Part shown: piece by piece, positions 1 through 3,994 of the stretch
Position numbering within the stretch: position 1 is the first letter of the stretch
Layout of the letters: every line of letters starts with the position of its first letter
DNA from: ZC4RG42 sp003242425
GTDB lineage: Bacteria > Pseudomonadota > Gammaproteobacteria > Burkholderiales > SG8-39
DNA length: 5,769 nt
Assembly: GCA_937907425.1 (NCBI GenBank)
Contig: CALCIE010000070.1
Span: forward strand, 1 to 5,769
Direction of reading: 5' to 3'
Position numbers and translations under genes: made by a program
The notes under the pieces: model-generated
Seen by the model: only the letters and a program-made list of their open reading frames with translations
Told to the model about the DNA's origin: nothing
Databases searched by the model: none

Positions 1-55
1 CCGCGAAGGGGGCCGTACCGTCGGCGCCGGCGTGGTCACCAAGATCATCGAGTAA
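1..55 (+). CDS. tuf: Elongation factor Tu, C-terminal end only (partial)
   Basis: Reading from base 2, the frame gives REGGRTVGAGVVTKIIE followed by TAA at 53-55. This is the well-known C-terminal end of bacterial EF-Tu (E. coli ends REGGRTVGAGVVAKVLG), the GTPase that carries aminoacyl-tRNA to the ribosome in the cytoplasm. Only 17 residues are visible, all from the last beta-barrel domain, so nothing can be said about the GTPase domain or the gene start. Its position before tRNA-Trp and secE fits the tuf copy that sits beside the ribosomal protein and RNA polymerase cluster. Proteobacteria often carry two tuf copies; which one this is cannot be told from the fragment beyond its context. Confidence 0.93.
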   Translation, partial: REGGRTVGAGVVTKIIE

Positions 56-63
56 AGAGGGAG

Positions 64-92
64 TTGAGACGAGGCGGAGATTGGGCGACAAT
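64..92 (+). promoter_or_regulatory. Candidate sigma70 promoter for tRNA-Trp and secE-nusG
   Basis: TTGAGA at 64-69 matches the -35 consensus TTGACA at 5 of 6 bases. GACAAT at 87-92 matches the -10 consensus TATAAT at 4 of 6. The spacer is the ideal 17 bases, and a GC-rich stretch follows, as is common at stable RNA promoters. Transcription would start near base 99, about 40 bases before the tRNA. The same segment overlaps a small hairpin (85-98), so the match could be chance. Read-through from tuf is the alternative. Confidence 0.38.
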
Positions 93-140
93 GGTCGCGG
101 ACGGTGACCACTGTCCTTCGATTTCCGTCCTCCGAACCGC

Positions 141-216
141 AGGCCAATAGCTCAACTGGCAGAGCGTCGGTCTCCAAAACCGAAGGTTGGGGGTTCGATT
201 CCCTCTTGGCCTGCCA
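141..216 (+). tRNA. tRNA-Trp, anticodon CCA
   Basis: A complete 76-base cloverleaf can be folded by eye. The acceptor stem AGGCCAA pairs fully with TTGGCCT. The D stem is GCTC/GAGC. The anticodon stem TCGGT/ACCGA is fully paired, with anticodon CCA at 174-176. The T stem GGGGG/CCCTC has one G-U pair and a TTCGATT loop. CCA is encoded at 214-216. The anticodon reads UGG, so the tRNA carries tryptophan. Discriminator G73, pair A1-U72 and A9 agree with known TrpRS identity elements. The gene lies 85 bases after tuf and 59 bases before secE, so it is probably cut out of a transcript shared with secE-nusG. Confidence 0.97.
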
Positions 217-240
217 ATTTATATGCCGGTGCAGGCCGGC

Positions 241-261
241 TTCCCGTCCCCGGGGCGGGAG
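241..261 (+). promoter_or_regulatory. Hairpin covering the secE Shine-Dalgarno sequence
   Basis: Bases 241-249 pair with 253-261 around a three-base loop: nine pairs including two wobbles (T241-G261 and T247-G255). The best ribosome binding site for secE, GGGAGG at 257-262, lies almost wholly in the 3' arm. It is 13 bases before the ATG, which is rather far. The fold is seen in the sequence. A role in limiting SecE translation, or in shaping the tRNA 3' trailer, is inference. GC-rich sequence forms such stems easily. Confidence 0.4.
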
Positions 262-275
262 GCGAGACGCGGTTC

Positions 276-626
276 ATGGCGGACAAGATCAAATTCGTAC
301 TCGCGGGGCTCCTGCTGGTGGCAGGCCTCGCGGCTTTCTATTACTACTCCGACCTGCCCCTGGTCGCGCGCGTCGGCATGGTGCTGGCGGGCGTCGTCGC
401 AGGCGTGGCCGTCGGCCTGTCGTCCGAGCCCGGCAAGCGGCTGGCGCGTTTCATCGGCGAATCGCGCGAGGAGCTGCGCAAGGTCGTGTGGCCGACGCGC
501 AAGGAGTCCTTTCAGACCGCCGCCGCGGTATTCGGGTTTGTCGTGCTCATGGCGGTGTTTTTATGGGTTGTGGACAAGGGCTTGGAATTTGCCCTGTACA
601 ACCTGATCCTTGACTGGAAGAAATAA
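276..626 (+). CDS. secE: SecE, preprotein translocase subunit
   Basis: The 116-residue product is SecE, the small inner-membrane subunit that clamps and stabilises SecY in the SecYEG export channel. Three hydrophobic segments are visible, near residues 5-23, 29-48 and 84-112. This is the three-span form found in E. coli (127 residues). Between spans two and three lies an amphipathic stretch ending in the family's most conserved motif, RKVVWPTRKE at 68-77, the cytoplasmic region that contacts SecY. The ATG at 276 is chosen because it opens directly into the first span and is preceded by GGGAGG at 257-262. The gene abuts nusG: TAA at 624-626 is followed at once by the nusG ATG. This secE-nusG pairing is near universal in bacteria and supports the call. 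Confidence 0.96.
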   Translation: MADKIKFVLAGLLLVAGLAAFYYYSDLPLVARVGMVLAGVVAGVAVGLSSEPGKRLARFIGESREELRKVVWPTRKESFQTAAAVFGFVVLMAVFLWVVDKGLEFALYNLILDWKK

Positions 627-1163
627 ATGGCGATGCGCTGGTACGTGGTCCATGCCTATTCCGGCTTCGAGAAGTCGGTGCAGCGCGCACTCGAGGAGCG
701 CATCAAGCGCGCCGGCATGCAGCACAAGTTCGGCCGCATCATGGTCCCGACCGAAGAGGTCGTGGAAATGAAGGGCGGGCAGAAGAGCATTTCCGAGCGC
801 AAGTTCTTCCCCGGCTACGTGCTGGTGGAAATGGACATGGACGACGAGGCCTGGCACTTGGTCAAGAACACGCCCAAGGTCACCGGTTTCGTGGGCGCGG
901 CGCCGGGGCGCAAGCCGCCGCCCATCAGCGAGAAGGAAGTCGAGGCCATCCTGCACCAGATGCAGGAAGGGGTGGAAAAGCCCAAGCCCAAGATCCTGTT
1001 CGAGATCGGCGAGACCGTGCGGGTCAAGGAAGGGCCGTTCACGGATTTCCACGGTACGGTGGAGGACGTGAACTACGACAAGAACAAGCTGCGGGTGTCG
1101 GTGACGATTTTCGGCCGCGCGACGCCTGTGGAGCTGGAATTCGGTCAGGTCGAGAAGACCTGA
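627..1163 (+). CDS. nusG: NusG, transcription elongation and antitermination factor
   Basis: The 178-residue protein has both NusG parts. The N-terminal NGN domain, about residues 4-115, starts RWYVVHAYSGFEKSVQ and contains FPGYVLVEM at 61-69; it binds RNA polymerase. After a linker near 116-124 comes the KOW domain, about 125-178, with GETVRVKEGPF and FGRATPVELEFGQVEK. F162 corresponds to E. coli F165, which contacts ribosomal protein S10 or Rho, so coupling and Rho-dependent termination should both be kept. Length is close to E. coli (181). The start at 627 touches the secE stop and has GGAAG at 616-620, six bases upstream. A second ATG at 633 is possible but worse spaced. Translation is probably coupled to secE. 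Confidence 0.97.
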   Translation: MAMRWYVVHAYSGFEKSVQRALEERIKRAGMQHKFGRIMVPTEEVVEMKGGQKSISERKFFPGYVLVEMDMDDEAWHLVKNTPKVTGFVGAAPGRKPPPISEKEVEAILHQMQEGVEKPKPKILFEIGETVRVKEGPFTDFHGTVEDVNYDKNKLRVSVTIFGRATPVELEFGQVEKT

Positions 1164-1212
1164 GCGGCAGGAACCGCCGGGCCCTGCGGCCAAGCGGTCG
1201 TTTTAACGGGGA

Positions 1213-1236
1213 GATACGCGCAAGCGTATCGCTTGC
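1213..1236 (+). promoter_or_regulatory. rplK leader with two mutually exclusive hairpins
   Basis: In the 92-base gap before rplK, GATACGC (1213-1219) pairs perfectly with GCGTATC (1224-1230) around a GCAA tetraloop. The overlapping GCAAGCG (1220-1226) pairs perfectly with CGCTTGC (1230-1236) around TAT. Both have seven pairs and cannot form together. The second ends eight bases before the rplK ribosome binding site AGGAGA (1245-1250). In E. coli, L1 represses rplK-rplA by binding this part of the mRNA, so an L1 target is expected here. I could not match the conserved L1-site bases with confidence, so that role is inference. Confidence 0.5.
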
Positions 1237-1255
1237 ACCCACTTAGGAGAACATC

Positions 1256-1687
1256 GTGGCAAAGAAGATCGTCGGCTACATTAAGCTGCAAGTGCCGGCG
1301 GGCAAGGCCAACCCCAGCCCGCCCATCGGGCCTGCGCTCGGCCAGCGCGGCCTGAACATCATGGAGTTCTGCAAGGCCTTCAATGCCCAGACGCAGGGCA
1401 TGGAACCCGGTCTGCCGATCCCCGTGGTGATCACCGCCTACGCGGACAAGAGCTTTACCTTCGTCCTCAAGACCCCGCCCGTGACTGTGCTGCTGAAGAA
1501 GGCGGCCGGAATCGAGAAGGGTAGCGCCAAGCCCCATACCGACAAGGTCGGCAAGATCACCCGCGCGCAAGCCGAGGAGATCGCCAAGGTCAAGATGCCG
1601 GATCTCACCGCCGCCGACATGGACGCCGCGGTGCGTACCGTCGCCGGCAGCGCGCGCAGCATGGGCATTACGGTGGAGGGCGTCTAA
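1256..1687 (+). CDS. rplK: 50S ribosomal protein L11
   Basis: The 143-residue protein is L11, which with the 23S GTPase-centre RNA and L10 forms the base of the ribosomal stalk where translation factors act. It also signals through RelA in the stringent response. The N-terminal domain, about 1-71, carries the proline-rich NPSPPIGPALGQ at 19-30, whose P22 and P23 lie in the region where thiostrepton-resistance changes arise. The KTPP linker is at 72-75. The RNA-binding domain, 76-143, ends AGSARSMGITVEG. K40 (39 after Met removal) corresponds to a residue methylated by PrmA in E. coli. The start is GTG at 1256, not ATG; it is chosen because it gives the conserved MAKKI start and has AGGAGA at 1245-1250. 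The stop abuts rplA. Confidence 0.97.
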   Translation: MAKKIVGYIKLQVPAGKANPSPPIGPALGQRGLNIMEFCKAFNAQTQGMEPGLPIPVVITAYADKSFTFVLKTPPVTVLLKKAAGIEKGSAKPHTDKVGKITRAQAEEIAKVKMPDLTAADMDAAVRTVAGSARSMGITVEGV

Positions 1688-2383
1688 ATGGCCAAACTGA
1701 GCAAACGTAAGCAGGCGCTCACTGGTCTGGTCGAGCGCAACAAGCCGTACCCGGTCATGGAGGCCCTGGAGCTCGTCAAGAAGACGGCCACGGCCAAGTT
1801 CGACGAGTCCATCGACGCGGCGGTGAACCTCGGCATCGATCCGCGCAAATCGGATCAGCTGGTGCGCGGCTCGGTGGTGCTGCCGGCCGGGACGGGCAAG
1901 AACGTCCGCGTGGCCGTGTTCGCCCAGGGCGAGAAGGCCGAGCAGGCCAAGGCGGCCGGCGCCGACATCGTCGGCCTGGAAGACCTGGCCGAGCAGATCA
2001 AGGCGGGCAAGATCGAGTTCGATATCGCCATCGCCACCCCTGACACCATGCGCGTGGTCGGGACGCTGGGCCAGATTCTCGGTCCGCGCGGCCTGATGCC
2101 GAACCCCAAGGTGGGGACGGTAACGCCCGACGTGGCAACGGCGGTGAAGAACGCCAAGGCCGGTCAGGTGCAGTACCGTGCCGACAAGGGCGGCATCATC
2201 CACTGCTCCATCGGCCGCGCCTCGTTCGCGCCGGAAGCGCTCAAGCAGAACCTGGAAGCGCTGATCGACGCGCTGAACAAGGCCAAGCCGGCGTCGAGCA
2301 AAGGCGTTTATCTGCGCAAGCTGTCGCTGTCCAGCACCATGGGGCCCGGCGTGCGCGTGGATATCGCTTCGCTCAACGCCTGA
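1688..2383 (+). CDS. rplA: 50S ribosomal protein L1
   Basis: The 231-residue protein is L1 (E. coli 234). It binds 23S rRNA at the mobile L1 stalk, helps move deacylated tRNA out of the E site, and in E. coli represses its own operon. Family marks seen are the start MAKLSKRKQ, the signature GQILGPRGLMPNPKVGTVT at 128-146 in domain II, and the domain I C-terminal strand TMGPGVRVD at 217-225. Domain I is built from both ends of the chain, with domain II roughly 68-160. The ATG at 1688 follows the rplK stop with no gap. Its ribosome binding site GGAGG (1675-1679) lies inside rplK, so translational coupling is likely. No operon partner follows for 464 bases. Confidence 0.97.
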   Translation: MAKLSKRKQALTGLVERNKPYPVMEALELVKKTATAKFDESIDAAVNLGIDPRKSDQLVRGSVVLPAGTGKNVRVAVFAQGEKAEQAKAAGADIVGLEDLAEQIKAGKIEFDIAIATPDTMRVVGTLGQILGPRGLMPNPKVGTVTPDVATAVKNAKAGQVQYRADKGGIIHCSIGRASFAPEALKQNLEALIDALNKAKPASSKGVYLRKLSLSSTMGPGVRVDIASLNA

Positions 2384-2417
2384 AGGGAACTTTCGGGGCC
2401 CGCGGGCCTCTGAGAAC

Positions 2418-2474
2418 GCCCCGGGTGCCCCCGGGGCAATGGGATTTCGAAGACCCTGCGCCTAGGGCGCGGGG
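2418..2474 (+). other. Two strong hairpins after rplA (processing, stability or attenuation)
   Basis: GCCCCGGG (2418-2425) pairs with CCCGGGGC (2430-2437) in an all-GC eight-pair stem with a TGCC loop. Sixteen bases on, CCCTGCGCC (2454-2462) pairs with GGCGCGGGG (2466-2474), nine pairs with one wobble and a TAG loop. Neither is followed by a run of T, so they do not look like normal intrinsic terminators. They could end or protect the rplK-rplA part of the message, slow polymerase, or be a cleavage site. A 12-base palindrome, GGCCCGCGGGCC, lies just before them at 2397-2408. Confidence 0.4.
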
Positions 2475-2530
2475 CAGGGCTTTGGGCCGTTGCAAGGCCG
2501 GCAGCGGGATCGCCGGAGTTGCAGCAGGCC

Positions 2531-2847
2531 ATCAAAGACCGCAGGCGGGTTTGCCTGCCAGGGCAGGGCGGCGGAGCAGCCGCTTCTACGCGCTGCCGCA
2601 GGCGGCAAACCCTTAATCGCCCGTCGAGGCGGCCCGGTGCCGGCGGTATGCCGGTCCGGTCGCTGGATACGGGGGCCTGCGCAGATGGCGTACCCAATGA
2701 AGGATTTACGCCTCCCCGTCCGGGGCGACCCGGGCGGCCGGCATGGACGGACGTGCATGCCGACGGGGGCGGCTCCTGAAGAAGGTCGCCGAGTTGCCGC
2801 GTGGCCGCGAGGCCGGCGCGGTTGTAGCAACAAAAGGAGCAAAGACC
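2531..2847 (+). promoter_or_regulatory. Probable L10(L12)4 autoregulatory leader of rplJ-rplL
   Basis: The 464 bases from 2384 to 2847 contain no convincing gene, and this part is rich in pairing. GGGTTTGCC (2547-2555) pairs with GGCAAACCC (2604-2612), nine unbroken pairs. Or GGGTTT plus GCCTGC (2553-2558) pairs with GCAGGC (2598-2603) plus AAACCC, twelve pairs with a three-base bulge. Inside are GGCAG/CTGCC (2562-2566/2593-2597) and GCGGC/GCCGC (2568-2572/2579-2583) with loop GGAGCA. Nearer the gene, CCGCG/CGCGG (2797-2801/2817-2821) encloses GGCC-GCGA-GGCC. In E. coli and relatives the L10 complex represses rplJ by binding a leader here. Position supports that; the protein-binding motif itself was not identified by eye. 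Confidence 0.6.
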
Positions 2848-2850
2848 TTG
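2834..2850 (+). promoter_or_regulatory. rplJ ribosome binding site and TTG start
   Basis: AAGGAG at 2834-2839 is a strong Shine-Dalgarno sequence, eight bases before TTG at 2848-2850. The stretch AGGAGCAAAG here matches, from memory, the bases before E. coli rplJ, where ATG stands exactly at the place of this TTG. This fixes the start and rules out the longer reading from ATG 2743, which would add 35 unrelated residues and run through the leader. Confidence 0.85.
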
Positions 2851-3378
2851 GGTCTCAATCTCGCTGAGAAACAGGCCGTTGTCGCCGAAGTGTCGGAGCA
2901 GGTCGCGAAGGCACAGGCGATCGTCCTGGCTGAGTACCGTGGTCTGGATGTGGGCAGCCTGACGAACCTGCGCCGCGAGGCGCGCAAGTCGGGCGTTTAC
3001 CTGCGTGTGCTCAAGAACACCCTGGCGCGCCGCGCCGTGAAGGACACGCCGTTCGAGAAGCTGTCCGACCAGATGGTCGGCCCGCTCATGTACGGCATCT
3101 CGTCCGACCCGGTGAGCGTGGCGAAGGTGTTCAACGAATTCGCGAAAGGAAACGAAAACTTCGTCATCAAGGGCGGCGCCATGCCGAACGCCGTGATTTC
3201 CGCCAAGGAAGTCACCGCGCTCGCCGCCATGCCGTCGCGCGAACAGCTCATCGCGACCCTGATGGCGACGATGCAGGCTCCGATCGCCAAGTTCGTGCGC
3301 ACGCTGAACGAAGTGCCGACCTCTTTCGTCCGCGCGCTTGCCGCCGTGAAAGAGCAGAAGGAAAAGGCCGGCGCCTGA
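2848..3378 (+). CDS. rplJ: 50S ribosomal protein L10
   Basis: Read from the TTG at 2848, the product has 176 residues, near the usual 165-175. L10 anchors the stalk: its N-terminal domain binds 23S rRNA beside L11, and its C-terminal helix carries L7/L12 dimers. Conserved segments are LNLAEKQAVVAEV at 3-15, RGLDVGSLTNLRR at 31-43, and YLRVLKNTLARRAV at 51-64. The C-terminal region from about 130, PSREQLIATLMATMQAP onward, is the L12-binding helix. The start choice rests on the ribosome binding site at 2834-2839, alignment with E. coli MALNLQDKQAIVAEV, and family length; starting at ATG 2743 would give 211 residues with a basic, unrelated head. It is followed 54 bases later by rplL. The L10-L12 complex is the expected repressor of this operon. 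Confidence 0.95.
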   Translation: MGLNLAEKQAVVAEVSEQVAKAQAIVLAEYRGLDVGSLTNLRREARKSGVYLRVLKNTLARRAVKDTPFEKLSDQMVGPLMYGISSDPVSVAKVFNEFAKGNENFVIKGGAMPNAVISAKEVTALAAMPSREQLIATLMATMQAPIAKFVRTLNEVPTSFVRALAAVKEQKEKAGA

Positions 3379-3432
3379 CCCGCTTCCGAACCCGAACGCT
3401 TAAAACCGATCTATTCAGGAGTTCTACGAAAA

Positions 3433-3822
3433 ATGGCTGTTACCACTGCTGATATCCTCGAGGCGATCTCGAACATGACCGTGCTCGAACTCTCCCAGCT
3501 CATCAAGGAGATGGAAGAGAAGTTCGGGGTGTCCGCCGCTGCTACGGCGGTCGCGGTCGCCGCGCCTGCCGCCGGCGGTGCCGCCGCCGGCGCTCCGGCT
3601 GCCGAAGAGAAGACCGAGTTCGACGTCATCCTGACCGCCGCCGGCGACAACAAGGTGAACGTCATCAAGGTCGTCCGTGCGGTCACCGGCCTGGGCCTGA
3701 AGGAAGCCAAAGACCTGGTCGACGGCGCTCCGAAGCCCGTCAAGGAAGGCGTTTCCAAGAAGGACGCCGAGGAAATCGTCAAGCAACTCACTGAAGCCGG
3801 CGCCAAGGCCGAGATCAAGTAA
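3433..3822 (+). CDS. rplL: 50S ribosomal protein L7/L12
   Basis: The 129-residue acidic protein is L7/L12, present in several copies on the stalk, where it recruits IF2, EF-Tu, EF-G and RF3 and stimulates their GTPase activity. Three parts are clear. Residues 1-33 form the helical dimerisation and L10-binding domain, with MTVLELSQLIKEMEEKFGV. Residues 34-57 are an Ala/Gly/Pro hinge. Residues 58-129 are the globular factor-binding domain, with EFDVIL at 62-67 and the factor-binding stretch GLGLKEAKDLVDGAPKPVKE at 86-105. The ATG at 3433 has AGGAG at 3417-3421, 11 bases upstream, a little far. Because it must exceed L10 in amount, this site is expected to be used efficiently. The low-complexity GCC-rich hinge is normal. 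Confidence 0.97.
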   Translation: MAVTTADILEAISNMTVLELSQLIKEMEEKFGVSAAATAVAVAAPAAGGAAAGAPAAEEKTEFDVILTAAGDNKVNVIKVVRAVTGLGLKEAKDLVDGAPKPVKEGVSKKDAEEIVKQLTEAGAKAEIK

Positions 3823-3839
3823 GTTGCACGCTGTACGGC

Positions 3840-3870
3840 AGGCTGGCGGCCCCGCAAAGGCCGTCAGCCT
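3840..3870 (+). terminator. Terminator-like hairpin between rplL and rpoB (likely attenuator)
   Basis: Bases 3840-3851 pair with 3859-3870: twelve pairs with one G-U wobble and the seven-base loop CCGCAAA. Only three T follow (TTTCGCG, 3870-3872), so termination should be partial. In E. coli an attenuator between rplL and rpoB lets a minority of transcripts continue, making ribosomal proteins exceed RNA polymerase, and an RNase III site lies nearby. The position 18 bases after rplL fits that role. Strength is inferred. Confidence 0.65.
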
Positions 3871-3872
3871 TT

Positions 3873-3889
3873 CGCGTCTCTGAGACGCG
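3873..3889 (+). other. Second hairpin of the rplL-rpoB gap
   Basis: CGCGTCT (3873-3879) pairs perfectly with AGACGCG (3883-3889) around a CTG loop. It begins three bases after the larger terminator-like hairpin and has no T run after it. It may stabilise the 3' end of the rplL message, act with the first hairpin as a processing site, or reinforce pausing. Function is inference. Confidence 0.45.
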
Positions 3890-3994
3890 CGTTGAAGGGA
3901 ACGGTAGAGAGCTTAAAAATCAAGGGATTAGAAATAGTCCGGTTGCTTTTTGAATTCTCTGCATTCTGACTGTGTCTCCTTACGTGGAGCGTCC

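Noticed and set aside
104..613. Plus-strand open frames running through tRNA-Trp and secE in other frames
   Set aside because: They read through a clear tRNA and overlap secE, whose membrane spans and WPTRKE motif are unmistakable.
1164..1255. A separate promoter for rplK, as E. coli has
   Set aside because: No pair of -35 and -10 elements with acceptable spacing was found by eye; the gap shows hairpins only.
1145..2203. A 352-codon open frame on the minus strand opposite rplK and rplA
   Set aside because: It covers two certain ribosomal protein genes, has a His/Leu/Arg/Gly-rich shadow composition, and shows no recognisable domain.
2562..2597. A kink-turn motif within the L10 leader arm
   Set aside because: I looked for a three-base bulge followed by tandem G-A pairs. 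The three-base GGC bulge option at 2604-2606 is followed by ordinary A-U pairs, so the motif cannot be claimed.
2743..2847. An N-terminal extension of L10 starting at ATG 2743
   Set aside because: It would add 35 basic residues not found in L10 and lacks a clear ribosome binding site. TTG 2848 has AAGGAG at ideal spacing and gives the family length.
2308..2867. Several 63-129 codon open frames on both strands in the rplA-rplJ gap
   Set aside because: Their products are Arg, Gly, Pro and Ala-rich with no known motif, they overlap one another, and none has a convincing ribosome binding site. The region is better explained as structured leader RNA.
3568..3600. GCC/GGC-rich repeat-like sequence
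   Set aside because: It encodes the normal Ala/Gly/Pro hinge of L7/L12, not a separate repeat element.
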